Numbered from the stretch's first letter, positions 36,216 to 50,200 are shown. The stretch is DNA of 64,000 nt from Anadara kagoshimensis (GCA_021292105.1 CM037870.1:67001260-67065259), one strand, 5' to 3'. The notes: generated by a model not told the origin, from the sequence alone. Numbers and translations are program-made.

Positions 36216-36704
36216 TTTTATTATTATTATAAATGCAGAACAAGTATGAAAGAGTTCTTACATAAATAATTATTGTGATATTTTATTATTCTAACCTAAA
36301 TTTTGGAATTTTCGACAAACACTTAAATTGAAAATGTTATCAACTTTAAGAAAAAGAAAAGTATATTTTGTTTATAACAGTATCATAAATAACTATGACA
36401 AACACAATCGCTTCTTTTTTTCTATTGTCAACTTTCCAGCTTTTGGTTCTTTTTGCAGTTACTATGGTAAGGTAGAACTTATATCCCCTATCGGAAGTTA
36501 ATACAAAGAATCAATTGCTGTCGCAAGACATTGATAACCTAGCCTTAAAATGTTAATGCGCTGTTTTAATTTCGTCATCAAAACTTAATTGACAAGTATT
36601 GTGTCTCTGTATCAAAAATTACAATGTATATACACATGTATTTGAAGTCTAAAAGTTTCAATTAACTTTCATTTTAATTGTTTGTAATTTGACTTCACAT
36701 GCGG
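36216..36704. other. Non-coding stretch
   Basis: AT-rich; nothing recognised. Confidence 0.5.
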
Positions 36705-36850
36705 CTGATGCGACTAATCAAACACGAAGTGTTTATCTTTCCAAAGCACATGTTTTCGTTTCCTTAATGGAAGTTCATATATTCAACTTGCTGTTTTTAC
36801 TTTTTTAAATTTGTGGTTTGGACATGGATCATTATGTTTGCGTTAGTTAG
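36705..36850 (+). repeat. Dispersed 3'-tail repeat, very diverged copy
   Basis: Only the spacing and short matches remain (catgcggctgatgcg, 'ctttccaaagcacatg', 'aatggaagttcatat', 'gtttggacatggatcattat'). It immediately precedes the 5' truncation point of the LINE at 36850. Confidence 0.4.
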
Positions 36851-39800
36851 ACACATAGAGACACTTAGTTGCACAACAAATATTATATATGGAGATTTTA
36901 ATTTGATACAAGAACCTGATCTTGAAATGGATAAATATAAAAATATAAATAACCCAAGGTCTAGAAAAAAGGGTTTTGGAAATTAAAGATACGTACAATT
37001 TGATTGATCCTTTTAGAAAACTATATCCTAATTTAAAAAGGTATACATGGAGAAGAAGTAAACCTCTTAAACAATCTAGATTGGACTTTTTTCTAATAAG
37101 TGACAGTATATTTAATTAAGTATGTAAAGTTCAAATGTAACCCAGTTATAGGTCGGATCATTTTATGGTAATCTTGTCTCTTAAGCCAAATAATTTTGTT
37201 AAGGGTAGGGGCCTTTGGAAATTATACGCCAACTTATTACACGATCAGGTGTCCATTGATAAAATTAAACGATATATAAAAGATACTGTTAAACAATACA
37301 TGGTACCTTTATATATCTTAGATAATTTAAACAATATAGATAATATACAGTTTACAATATCTGACCACTATTCCTAGAAACACTTTTAATAGAAATTCGA
37401 GGAAAATGTATTGCACACTCATCATTCATTAAAAAAGAAAAACTAGTAAAAACTAATTTAAAAAATCAAATATTAAAGTTAGAAAATAAAAATAATTTAG
37501 ACCAAGTAGACCTATCAGTGTTGCAGGATTTAAAGGACAATTTAGAAACCGTTAGAAATGAAAAATTAAAAGGTAGTATAATAAGATCAAGAGTGCAGTG
37601 GATCGAGGAAAGGGAAAAACCAAATAAATACTTTCTTAATTTAGAAAAATTATAATTTTGAAAATAAAACGATTAGTAGACTAATAGATAAAATTGGAAA
37701 CGAAATAACTGATCAAAAAGAAATTCTTAATGAAGTTAAATCATTTTATGCAAAACTCTATGAAGAAAAAGAGACAAAAAATAGATTTAAAAAATGAATT
37801 TAAAGATATAGATATAAATAAATTAAACCAAAATGACAATTTAAAACTGGAGGGAAAAATAAGTAATAATGAAGTATTGTCTATATTAAAGAAAATGAAA
37901 AATAACAAGAGTCTGAGGTCTGATGGGTTTACGGTAGAATGTTTTTAATGTTTTCGGAAAGATTTGGGAATGTACTAAGGTCAATAAATGAAGGTTACAT
38001 AAAGGGGTAATTGTCTATAACTCAAAAACAAGGAATTATTATGTGTATACCCAAAGGAGATAAGCCAAGAGAATATTTACAAAACTGGAGGCCGATCACT
38101 TTGCTAAATGTTGTATATAAAATAGCTTCTGGTTGTATAGCAGAGCGTTTTAAATGTCTTAAATAAAAAAATATCAGAGGACCAAACTGGTTTTTTAAGT
38201 AGTGGATATATAGCTGAAAATATTAGGCTAATCGCTGATAGAATGACATACACTGAAAACCATAATATACTTGGTATGTTACATTTGATTGATTTTCAAA
38301 AAGCATATGATTCAGTATCGTGGGAGTTTTTATTCGAGGTTCTTGATTTTTTAATTTTTAAAATATTAAAAGATGAATAAAAATCTTATATACAAATGTT
38401 TCTTCTGCAGTAGTGCAAAATAACATTGTCTCAGAATTTTTTTTCGATAGGCAGGGAAGTGAGACAAGGGGACCCAATTTCAAGTTACCTTTTTTTTTAA
38501 AATACTAAGTATTATGATAAAAAATAATAAAGAAACCAAAGATATTACAATAAATAAAGAAGAATTTAAAATTTCACAATTTGCTGATGACACATCTCTT
38601 ATTTTAGATCGGTCTTGTAAATCTATAGATGAATCTTCAAAAACTTTAAATTTCTTTGCCAACATTTCTGGATTGAATATCAATATAAATAAATGTAAAA
38701 CTGTTTGGATAGGTTGCAAAAAAATTCTAGAGAAACATTTAATCATCGATTAAAACTAGAGTGGGGACATACTTTTACTTTATTGGGAATAAAATTTCAT
38801 GTAGATTTAGATGAAATGATATTTTTAAAGGTAAACAAGCAGAAAATTATTTCAGATATGAAAACGAGAAATTTGACACCACTCGGTAAAATTACTTTAA
38901 TAAAATCGCTTGTTATTTCAAAATTCAATCACTTATTTATACGTTTACCTAATCCTACAAATGAGTTAATCAAAAACAAACATACTAATCCATGTCCGAA
39001 TCACAATCCAGAAGCAAAGTAAAAACTTTGGAACTGACAAGTTAGGTTAGACACGTGAACTTCCACCAGGGAAGTGAGGCCGGGTGCTCCGGCAGGGTAA
39101 GCACCTCCTGTTCACCTAGCTACACCCGCCACGTGTGTAATCAAAATTGTGTGAAAGGAACATGGAACTATGAGACGCCAAATATATCCAGGGCAATCCT
39201 GGACACAGAGACATCAAACTTATCAACAATACTGTGATAACGGCCATAAAACTTTTTGAGGGCCTTGATAAGCCTAGGCTTGCAATATCCTTGATTCAAC
39301 AATTTATTTGCAAGCAGCCTACTTCGTTGTAAAAAGTTTCCGTAGTGGAAACAAGCTCTACCATAGCGTATTAATTGGGAAACAAATACACCATAAGCAG
39401 GAGAAGCAGGTATATTGCTGCATAAAAAAGGAAAGTTGACAATAGAAAAATTGAAGTCATCACGTTTGTCATAAAGTTTCAAATGTAGCCTTTCGTGTGC
39501 GTCGTAATTCAGGTATAAGTCTAAATATGAAGCAGAACTTGAGGTTAATATATAAATTAAACACTTTGTTTTATGACTTTATCTGGAACAATGAAATTGA
39601 CAGAATCAAAAGAGATATAACAATTCAAAAATATCAGAAGGGAGGGTTAAAAATGGTCGATCTAACATCTTTCATTCTTAAAAATCAACTGGATACGAAG
39701 ACTCTTACAAAGTGATTCTAAATGTTTATAGTTATCTAGAAGTGTTAACTTTCAAAGAAATGACACTGCCACTATGGGAGCGGAATATTTAAATACGAAA

Positions 39801-40750
39801 ATACATAATATCAAAAATACATTTTGGAAATATGTTTTTGAAGCATGGTCTTTTTTACAAATAAAAATCTTTCCTCAAAACTGGAACGACATTGAATCTT
39901 TGTGCATATGGTGTAATAAAAATATAAAAAATAAACAATGAAACAATACTTTATAAAGAATATTTGAAAAATAATATCGTTTTCATAAAAGATTTAATAG
40001 ACGAAAACCAACAATTACTGAATTATGAAACTTTTAAACTAAAATACAACATCAAAACAAATTTTCTAGAGTAAAAAGTCTTATAAATTCAATTAAAGAG
40101 TATATAAAAACACTGATACACCCCAACAACATTTAAACAATAAACACGTTTATACCGTTTCACTCAAAAATAATTTTTAAATCTAAAAAAGCTGCTAAAG
40201 ACATATACTTATGTTTATTAAGACAAACAAAATACAGACAAGTGAAATATAATGGAACTCAGAGTTTAACATTTGAGATAAAGAATGGGAAATTTACAAT
40301 AGCATACCTTTTATACAACCAAAAATACTTATCTCCAATGGTTTCAGTATAGAATAAATAATAACATTTTAGCAAAATAGTTATCTGAAGATGATATAAA
40401 TACAGATGATAAATGTAAATTTTGTAACACATTTGCCAAAAATATAGTACATTTGTTTTAGGAGTGTCAACATGTTTATAATTTTTGGGAGAAATTGGAA
40501 AATTTATTTGAAAATAATGGAATAAATGTAGAAATAAATCTTAAAACAGCTATCTTTGGTAACCCAAACATTTCGGAAAAATTAAAACCTTTAAACTTCA
40601 TGTTTATCCTAGTAAGAAATTATATATACAACGCCAGATCAAATGATAGCAAATTAAATTTTAACAGTTTAAGAACAAAATTTAAATATAATATAGCATT
40701 AGAAAGAATAAGATAAGGCAATTTGGGAAAACTGGTAATTTTTGATAGGT
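36850..40750 (+). pseudogene. L1/Tx1-like LINE, 5'-truncated, interrupted
   Basis: Starts in the endonuclease (YGDFNL at 36890), with WRRSKPLKQSRLDFFLISD at about 37050. RT pieces: RPITLLNVVYKIASG (38092-38136), LIDFQKAYDSVSWEFLFEVL (38286-38345), GSEVRQGDP around 38456-38476, FADDTSLILDRS (38580-38615) and TPLGKITLIKS (38877-38910). The text then breaks at about 38985 and resumes near 39535 (LNTLFYDFIWNNE), continuing to the Cys motif (CKFCNTFAKNIVHLF, 40410-40455) and ERIR at 40695-40705. The gap holds an inserted piece of another element. Multiple stops; inactive. Confidence 0.85.
38990..39535 (-). mobile_element. 3' end of another reverse-transcriptase element, inserted in the LINE
   Basis: Minus strand: an open frame (39482-39168) with KLYDKRDDFNFSIVNFPFL, SSPAYGV-like PASPAYGVFVSQLIRYGRAC and ALKKFYGRYHSIVDKF. 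I recognise this from C-terminal parts of a reverse-transcriptase protein family abundant in marine invertebrates (memory, exact clade not assigned). Directly after its stop comes the dispersed 3'-tail repeat (39165-38990). So coding end and tail form one unit, which explains the other tail copies in the window. Confidence 0.7.
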
Positions 40751-40858
40751 TTTGGAAATATATTTACAGTGTTCTAAATTAATTTTTCACTATATATACG
40801 TATGTATAGGGAAAATTAAGCAAATTAGAAGTTTAAAAATAGCCTAGCTTAATGTATT
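40751..40858. other. LINE 3' flank before the LTR element
   Basis: Short AT-rich stretch ending in gtatt (40854-40858), the left target-site duplication of the BEL/Pao element. Confidence 0.6.
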
Positions 40859-41553
40859 TATTCTGTCTACGATACAGATGTATAACCTTGGTCATGTAAT
40901 ATCAAAACTATTGAAGCTTAAGACGATGAGATGTGATATCTTTATTATCTTCCACAATAGATGTATTATGCCACAACATGGGCGGACCGGTAAATGCTAC
41001 AAGAAATAAAAGCAGGTTGAGTGACTACGCAGTATAAGCATACACAATGTATGGAGTGCAAGCTGTATATAAGAAAGAAGCACAGAAATATATGTATTAA
41101 ATTACCAGATATAAGTGAAATTATAACAGTGAAACTGGCACTAGGTATAAGTGAACACATGTACTGACTAGATATAAGTGAACACTGACTAGATATAAGT
41201 GAACACATGCAATATACAAGTACTGACTAGATACATGCAACATACATGCACTGGCTAGATATAAGTGAACACATGCAATATACAAGTATTGACTAGATAC
41301 ATGTAACATACATGCACCGGCTAGATATAAGTGAACACTGAGTAGATTTGTAACACATGCAATATACAAGTACTGGCTAGATGTAAGTGAACATACACTG
41401 TGGTGTAACATAGTCTTGTTTTAAGTCCATGACTTGATCTTCTTGTCCGCTGTGGACCATGCGGTTGCTTCAACTTCGGCGGAAACACAATATTTTTTCT
41501 AAAAACCTCGAAGGTAACGGGGCGGACCCTGTTCCGGATTCCAGGGCAGCATA
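40859..41553 (-). repeat. BEL/Pao 3' LTR
   Basis: Shares its ends (tattctgtctacgatac and ttccagggcagcata) with 47111-47712. It contains internal short repeats of 'ctagatataagtgaacac' type that differ in number between the LTRs. Confidence 0.9.
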
Positions 41554-44500
41554 CTCCCCACCTGATACCCTTGGTATCACTACTATGACATATCAAAATA
41601 CACAATTATAATATAAATAAATCATTCTTGAATTTCGACATATAATCCTTGTCGTAATAACAACTGAACTAAAGGAAAAACTACAAATTATGATAACATT
41701 ATGATGGCATTACTAGTAGGTAATGCACCGTAGGACCTCAGCACCAACCCAGATATAACACTTATCAAACACCTTGATTTAACACTCTGTGTCAGCATGA
41801 TGTACCAGAAGAATAACTTCAGAAATTGGTCGAACGTCTTCTAAGCCTTTTCTGTCCTTCACAACACGAACTAAAACCTTTCTAATGTTTCCTTCTACAC
41901 TCGGATATGTTTTCATGATAATGCCCGTTGGCCATTCTCCTCTGGATAACTGTTTATCTTTTAGAAGAACAATATCTCCTTCCTTTAGATCTCGTTCAGG
42001 ATATTGCCACTTACGTCGGTGTTGTAAATTCTGAAGGTATTCTGTTCGCCAACGTGACCAAAATAAGTCTGCTAACTTTTGCACTTGTTGCCATTGAACC
42101 TTTAAGTTGACCGAATCCATAGGAGGCGATACCATGGGTTCTGTCGTTTGAGTTAAAAGCATATTTGGTGATAACACTTTAGGCAAGGCCGGATCACTAG
42201 ACAAAGGCACAAGTGGACGAGCATTAACTATACCGACAATCTATGCCATAAGTGTAACTAACACATCATGAGTCAAGTTATTTGCGTGAACATCAGAGAG
42301 CACTTGATCTAATATTCTCCGTGTCACCCCTATCATGCGTTCCCATGAACCACCCATATGTGAACTATGAGGCGCATTAAATAACCAAGTCGTTTGGTGG
42401 CTGTCTAAGAAATTCTTTATTGGTCCATCTTCAACGTTGACTGACTTGATGCCTAGATCTGTTGTCGCACTACGAAATTTGCCCCTCGATCAGAACAAAA
42501 TTGTTTAACTGGACCTCTTATGGCGATAAATCTTCGCAAAGCATTAATGAATGCCTCAGAACTTAAGCTTTCTACAACTTCAATGTGTATAGCTCGAGAT
42601 GACAAGCAGGTGAATAGTACAGCCCAACGTTTATTATTGATTACTGCTCCTCGTGTACGTCTAGTCACAATAGTCCATGGTCAGAATGTGTCGACTCCTA
42701 CACAAGTAAAGGGCGGAGAAGGAGTTTGTCTATCCTCCGGAAGATCTGACATCATTTGCGTAACTGTACTACCACGAAATTTGCGACAATTTACACAGCC
42801 CTTAATAACTGATGAAACTAAGTTCTTGCATCCAACAATCCACAAACCGGCTGAACGAAGCGAACCTTCTGTGAAATGGCGGCCTTTATGATTCACTTTT
42901 TGATGATATTTGCGCACTAAGAGTGTTGCAATGTGATGTCTTTTTGGAATGATAATAGGATGTTTATGATCAAAACTAAGACTTGATCGATACACCTCGT
43001 GTTGAGCATTCTTTAGTAGAAATAATTCAGTTTGTTGTCGCTCCTCAGTAGAAAGATGAGTACCCAAACATTGCTTGTTTTTGTTTTTGATCACTTTCGC
43101 AAACCTTTTAAGCTGACCAACTGCGCTAACAAGATGAAACCACGATGAGAATTTCTCAATGTAACGTAAATGCAAAAGTTCTTTCCTTGGTGTATTTGTT
43201 TTTAATATTTCTACTCCTTTGCGAATCTCAGAATCATTATCTGGTTCAAACAATGGAAATCCTTCATGTACCTCCTCATTGTTTAGCACTACTGTGTGTC
43301 CTTGTACCCATTTGTCCACTTTATGTTCTAAATCTCCAGATAGTCTTGTCGCTGAATCAGCAGGATTTTTATCTGAACTGACATAGAACCATTGTGCAGC
43401 TTCTGACGATCTGAGAATTCTCTACTCTATTAGTAACATATGTGTAAAACCTGCGCTTTCGATTGTTGATATATCCTAACACCATTTGCTGTCGCAATGA
43501 AACTTGATTTTGTTGAAGTCCTCTTTGAAGTTAACTTGATCACCATATACGCTGCCGCTGCAATCGCTAATTCTGATGCATCACTGTAAATGTATGAATC
43601 TTTGCCGATACAAGATAAAGTGAACATGGCGCATATGTTCGGGAGATGTTACGGTGTTCCAATATTTTCAATGAGTTGCGCCATATTTCCCATTCCTGCA
43701 ATTTGTCGTTGGGAATTTCTTCATCCCAATCCTAGGTTTCTGATGTCATTTCTCTCAAGAGAATTTTACCGTTTATAGTAACTGGTGCTACAAAGCCTAT
43801 TGGATCATAAAGGCTATTGACCGTTGATAACACTCCCCTACGTGTGAATGGACGTAAATAATTTGAAACACGAAATGTAAACGAATCTGATTGCAAGTTC
43901 CAAGACAAGCCCAAACTTTGTTGTATAGAGTATCAGTATTTGATCCAATATCCTTATATCCTTAGCCAAATCTTCAGCTGGGAAAACTTGCATTACTTAA
44001 TAGAATTTGAAGCTATTTTGTGCAGTCGTACATTTCCTCCTGAGAGTAATGCCTTTTGAGTTTTCTTGATCAAATTCACAGCATCGCAGCATCCTTGACT
44101 GAAACTAAACCATCATCAACGTAGAAGTTTTCTTCAATAAAACGTTTGACATCTGTACCAAACTCATGTTCGCTGATTTGTGCAATCTTATGTAATCCGT
44201 AATTTGCTACTGCTGGTGACGGTCGATTACCAAATACGTGTACATCCATCTGATAGTCTATCAATGGATTGTTCATATCATTGTTCTCATACCAAAGAAA
44301 ACGCAAGTATCTACGATATCTTCTTGAACATAGAAATTGTAAAACATTTGTTCTATGTCACATATACAGCTACTGGCTCTTTCCTGAATCTCAGCAGTAT
44401 ACCTAGAAGATCATTTGTGAGGTTCGGACCTGTAAGCAATACATCATTCAATGATATGCCTTCAAATTTAGCTGACGAGTCAAATACTCCTCTTATTTTC

Positions 44501-47110
44501 CCGGCTTCTTCGGATGATATATCCCAAAGATAGGAAGGTACCACTGTTCGACGTGCGGTTCCAATGGAGGTGCTGTACTGGCATGATGATTATCAAGAAT
44601 CCCTTTCATGAAATTTAACATGTCTTCTTGTTTTAATGGATTTTTACGTAAGCTTGTGTCTAGCAAATTAGCTCTTCTTATTGCTTGTACTTTGTTGTTT
44701 GGCAATACTGGCCTAGAAGAACGGAACGGTAATTGGGCTACCCAATTGCCAAAGGTACCTTTCTAAACCCCTTGTCCATTACCTCTAGAAATTCCTTGTC
44801 CTCTATTGATAATCCTACTTTTCATCATGCGGCGTTTTTGTAAAAAAGATTTGTCGTTGCATTCATCAGGAACAGATAGTTCTGAATGAATCAGAATATT
44901 CTCACATGGTGTAAAGAGTGTGTCACTTTGTCTGACGTTCAAAGCAATTTTGTTTGCATTTACATGATGACGTTGTGTACCTTGTCCAGACAGGTTTCTC
45001 CAATAATCACCCAACCTAATGTTAGTTTCTGTGCATATGGTGAGTCCATCATGGGACCTATCCTTTGATCTAAAACATGATGTGCTTGTGGTATATCGCG
45101 ACCTATAAGAATGAGTATATCACGATCATTGTCAATTTCAGGAATGAAATCTGCTATATCTTCAAGTGTGCATATTGCCGTGCAATCTCGGGAGTAGGTA
45201 TTTCATCTCGTATGTCCGGAATACTATTGCATTCGATCAGAATTGGAATTTCCAGTTCAGTGTTTCCATCTTCATGACGTAAACACAACTTTTTGCTTGA
45301 CGGCCTTGAGTCTCAAACTTCCCTAAACATGACGTCAAAGTGTAAGTGAAATAGTTACCATTCAAACCAAGTTTATCAAATAATTCGGAACATCCTAAGG
45401 AGCAATTACTCTGGTCATCTAATATTGCGTATGCTTTAATAACATTGTCTGATCACCTTTATGAAAAATGTCAACCTTAACTAGTTTTGCACAAGATTTT
45501 CCAGAATAACGAATCGATTACCACATATTTCTGTGCATGTCGAGTTTATCTTTGTCTCCCCACCTTGCGATGTCTCTCCAATTTGTGATGCTAATAGGTC
45601 AGATTTGTCCGATATGACTGCATTGACTGGTGAATGTGACTTAGGTTCAACATGTAATGCAGACGGGTGTAAGCTACGTCTACAGACAGAGCATGGTATC
45701 GATTGTTTACATTGACTAAACTTATGATCTGAAAGTTCACAACATTTAAAACAAATACCGTTGTTTTTGACAAACTGTTTCCTCTCGGTAATTGACTTTG
45801 TACGAAAACCTCGACATTCGTTAAAGCCATGGTCTCTTTTATGAAATGGCAATATTTCTTGAGATTGGATTGATTTCCAATTAATGGAACTTCGATTTCT
45901 GTTTTCCTCGCTGTAACCTCCTGTCGTGGCTTTTGCATAAATCTTGGATTTTATAAAGGCTGCGCATTTTGATTACATGTACTACCATATGTATTCAAAC
46001 AAAACTTGGATCGTTGCGAATCCTACTCATCTCTTTGATGAAATTATTTAAAACTGAGAATGGAGGGAAGGAAACTCTAAAGTCTTGTTTGTATTTCGCG
46101 GCCCGTGTAATCCACTTCTCTTGAAGGTTGTATGGTAATTTATCAACAATAAGCTTGACTGTTGAAGACGAATCATAATACGACAAAATTGAACCATAGC
46201 TTTCATTTTGTTTTATCGACTCAATTTCGGATAATATGTCGTACAACTCGTAAAGTTTAACAATGTTTTTGTTTGTGATTCTCGGAAAATTATCGAGTTT
46301 AGTCTTCAAAGCTAGTTCAATCATCTCAGGGCTGCATATCTTTCATCTAATGCTCCCATATACGTCGCAGGCCAATCACCGGATTGACAACATTCGAAAC
46401 TTTAATGCTTAATGCTTGACTCGCAGACTCAGGGCCAAGCCATTTAATAAGATCAATCTCCTCAGATGGAGTAACATTTAAGTCTTGCACTACTGTTTTA
46501 AAGCCAGTTTTCCAACAGGGAAAAGATTGAAGTTGATCATTGAATTTCACTAGACTTGCAAGCATCAAATCTTTTTTCAAAAGGAATTTAGTCAAATCAG
46601 AGACTGGACTTACATCATTGTTTGTTATATTATGGTTGTCAACATGTGTGGGAACAAATGTCTCTGCATTAACATTTAACCCTGGCTCTGAGCGTGGAAA
46701 ATATTTAGATTGATCTCTAACAAATTCTTCAACATTACGATCATGGTCTCTTGCAGATTTTGATGAAGACACTACATCAACAGTCAATAAACTACCGGCT
46801 ACGTCATTATACATTTCAAGAGCTTCAAGCTCAGCTTCCGCAGCTGCGACTTCTTGCTTTTGCTTAATAAGCGCGAGTTCGGCTTCCTTTTGTGACACCC
46901 TCTGAACATACTGCAGTTTAGCCTTTTCAGCTTGTGCTTTGGCTCGTTTCCTAGCAATAATTGATGATAATGAGGAATTTGATGATTTAGACGAGACTGA
47001 CGCATTTTGTGATGCAACTGAACCTTTGTCTGACCTCCTGTCTGACTTAGATTTAGATGTGACATTGTTAAATGCTTTAATTGGCTGAATTCCTATTCAC
47101 AGTCATTTAC

Positions 47111-47712
47111 TATTCTGTCTACGATACAGATGTATAACCTTGGCCATGTAATATCAAAACTATTGAATTCTTAAGACGATGAGATGTGATATCTTTTTTA
47201 TCTTCCACAAGAGATGTATTATGACACAACATGAGGCAGCGGTAAATGCAAGAAATAAAAGCAGGTTGAGTGACTACGCAGTATAAGCATACACAATGTA
47301 TGAAGTGCAAGCTGTATATAAGAAAGCAGCACAGAAATATATGTATTAAATTACCAGATATAAGTGAAATTATAACAGTGAAACTGGCACTAGATATAAG
47401 TGAACATGACTAGATATAAATAAACACATGCAATATACAAGTACTGACCAGATACATGCAACATACATGCACCGGATAGATATAAGTGAACACTGAGTAG
47501 ATATGTGAACGCATGCAATATACAAGTACTGGCTAGATGTAATTGAACATACACTGTGGTGTAACATAGTCTTGTTTTAAGTCCTTGGCTTGATCTTTTT
47601 GTCCGCTGTGGACCATGCGGCTGCTTCAACTCCTTCGGCGGAAACACAATATTTTTTCTAAAAACCTCGAAGGTAACGGGGCGGACCCTGTTCCGGATTC
47701 CAGGGCAGCATA
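47111..47712 (-). repeat. BEL/Pao 5' LTR
   Basis: About 90 bp shorter than the other LTR because of fewer internal short repeats; termini TAT...ATA on the element strand. Confidence 0.9.
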
Positions 47713-47717
47713 GTATT

Positions 47718-49389
47718 AATAATTTGAAATCGTAGAATACATGTTTAAATTAATTATACCCTGAGTCATAACACATATATAACTTCTAGATTGCTTTTAT
47801 TCCCGTCCATTATTAGTTTTCTTTAAATATACAAAAAGAGAAGTTATGTGCTGAATAACCATGCAGAAAATTTGTATGTTGTATATATTGTATTATGAAT
47901 TGATATTAGAATTACGTCGAAGTATGATATTTCATGTTTGCTATACAAATATAAAAAAATATGTTTGTGTTTTAACATGTTGTATTGTATTGAGATGTTT
48001 GACACTGATCGATGTTTGTTTATTTTAATATGTGCTTGATTACTTATTACGATGTCAGAAAAAATCTTAAATACAACCATGTCCGAATCACAATCCAGGA
48101 GCAAAGCTAAAACTATGAAAAAACAAGTATTGTAATATTTGATATCGCTATAAATAAAATCATATCACCTACCAAACCTTTGAGATTGGCAGTCTTGAAA
48201 TTTTATTAGACAACAGGTATCTGTTAAAACTTTTGTCTTTTTTCATAACATACAGAAAAATCAACGCGTTGTAACTAAATGGTCCTGGGATAAGTGTAAA
48301 TCACACCTGAATGACCTGTGACACTAATTATATTACCACGGTGGTTTTCAGGTGTGCATTTCAGGTTTTATTCAGACAAAATGAATATGTATATATAATA
48401 ATTACCTTTCATGCAATGCTCAGAATTTACATACAGTTAAAGGATGGTATATGTATAGTGATTGAAAAATAACTAATCTTTCGGTACACATAACAAAACC
48501 AGTGGGCTGAGGAACAGTTATATTTTAAAATTATGAAATGGAAAAGGGTTAGAAAAGAAGATATTTAAATTTCCAATTAAAACAACAAGACTGATTTTGT
48601 GTACCCACCAAGAATAAAACATATACTGGAAGTACAACTAACTATTTCTCTAAAAATCAAAATGGTGTTGTAAGCAATGTGCCTGTCAAATAAACCTTCA
48701 AAAGGCTATTCGCATTATATTTGATAGTATTTAACTGCCTCATATAAAATATTGCAAGAAATAGTCATATTTTTCACATACCTGTAACATTTCCATTTTT
48801 GGCAGGTCCTTTTGTTTAGCAGCTGATTTTAATAAAGCGGGTTTGGATTCAAATTATGTTTCTACTCAAAATTCTCAAGAAATGTCTATACATGCATATA
48901 CTTGCGAAGACAGAAGCTTTACCCTGCTTTTAAGCGAAATTTAATGTTTCGTTTAAGCGGAGTGGCATAAATGTTACGCTTTCCGACCAGCTGTGTTATG
49001 CTTTCCGTGAAGACATGTTACGCTTTCAATTTAATATGATTCGCAATTGACAGAGCACACTCTTCATTATAACTTTAGATCGAACGTCTTTCTTGATTAA
49101 ATCTTCACCGATTGTTTCAGAAGTGATCCATAAAGCATTGCAGAACAGGATTCAATTTTTGAAAGACAACAGAACCATACAAAGTTCGTAACTTGAACCA
49201 ATAAAGATACGATGTACATGCTTATATGGCAATACAATTCTCCCAAAAGGAAATACTTGCGAAAGTGTAAACCGACTTACAATTACACAAATAAACAAAA
49301 CTATACGTGAGAAATACCAGTTTGAAAAGGATCAATGTAGTTCATTTATGTTTTTTTTATTTTTACCTTTTACATCTAGAAATGTAGTT
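47718..49389. other. Non-coding stretch with repeat scraps
   Basis: A 35-bp fragment of the dispersed tail repeat (48078-48112, minus: catgtccgaatcacaatcca). A segment at 48664-48694 (gtaagcaatgtgcctgtcaa) also occurs at 51125 and 52403. 49140-49310 resembles 49800-49945. No gene seen. Confidence 0.5.
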
Positions 49390-49657
49390 GAGTTGGGTAA
49401 TTGTGTTTTACGCCCCAGTCAAGTGAAATAGTGTTTTACAGGTGTCCGAGTGGTCTAAAGGGTGGGCTTATGGATCATAGTTCCTCTAATCGCCTTGGTA
49501 CGAGTCCTACTCAGGAAAATGTTAAAGTTTGTCAGTTCCCTTGCCGAAGGTCGGTGGCTTCTCTGGGTACACTTCTTTCATTCACCATCTATGAATTGAC
49601 CGCCTCGATATCTGTGGAAGAATCTTGACCGGGGCGTAAAACACCATTACCCAACTC
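49390..49657 (+). mobile_element. tRNA-derived SINE flanked by inverted repeats
   Basis: A-box-like ggtgtccgagtggtctaaag and B-box-like ttggtacgagtcctactc form a Leu/Ser-tRNA-like head (49440-49515), followed by a core and the end 'ggggcgtaaaacaccatta'. The same end sequence stands inverted before the head: 34-bp arms 49390-49423 and 49624-49657. The 75-residue frame across it is not a gene. Confidence 0.7.
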
Positions 49658-50200
49658 AAATATATTCTTAGAATAAAAGTTAAAAATTAAAACAATAGGT
49701 AGATGGGCATCAACGCTCACCTGAGTACAATAGATCAATGACCGTCCCAACACAATAAAACGTGAGCTTAAAGATTGGGAGAGATAAAATGTAGAAAGTG
49801 AACAGAACCATACACAGTTCGTAACTTGAACCAATAAAGAACAAAACAACATACAATGTACATGCTTACATAGCAATACAATTCTCCGAAAAGGAAACAC
49901 TTGCGAAAGTGTAAACCGACTTATAGATAGTTATACCAATTGCACAAATAAAACTACAGTGAAACCTGCCGATAAAGGCCACTCAAGGGAACTAGTAAAA
50001 GTGGTTTTATGGACAGGTGATATATAAGTTATATAAGTTTCAAATGACATGAATAAAGAGCAATTGAGATACAATTTTACTGGCCTTGAAAAGCTAGTGA
50101 CCCTTATATACTAGTATAAAGGTAGTCTTTAAGGCAAGTTGGACTGTCGTGTTAAAGACCATTTTGAAAAGGAAAAATGTAGTTCATATAATATGGTTTT
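49658..50200. other. Non-coding; repeat fragments
   Basis: 49706-49790 is an inverted end fragment of the element at 50201 (acgctcacctgagtacaata). 49800-49945 repeats part of 49195-49270. 49964-50165 matches the 'aaacctgc' repeat of 33120. No gene. Confidence 0.5.

Larger units (their letters stand above)
40859..47712 (-). mobile_element. BEL/Pao LTR retrotransposon (fossil)
   Basis: A 6.85 kb element in minus orientation with two LTRs (40859-41553 and 47111-47712) and 5-bp target duplication gtatt at 40854-40858 and 47713-47717. In transcript order (right to left): gag region with a coiled coil and zinc-knuckle part (about 47065-45480), protease (about 45400-45000), reverse transcriptase (about 44700-43900), RNase H (about 43630-43430), integrase with a zinc-binding N-terminus (about 43320-42450), and the family-typical C-terminal domain (42210-41779). 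All parts of a BEL/Pao element are there but it is broken, with roughly ten or more breaks. The LTRs differ by several indels and substitutions, so the insertion is of intermediate age, younger than the LINE it landed beside. Confidence 0.92.
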
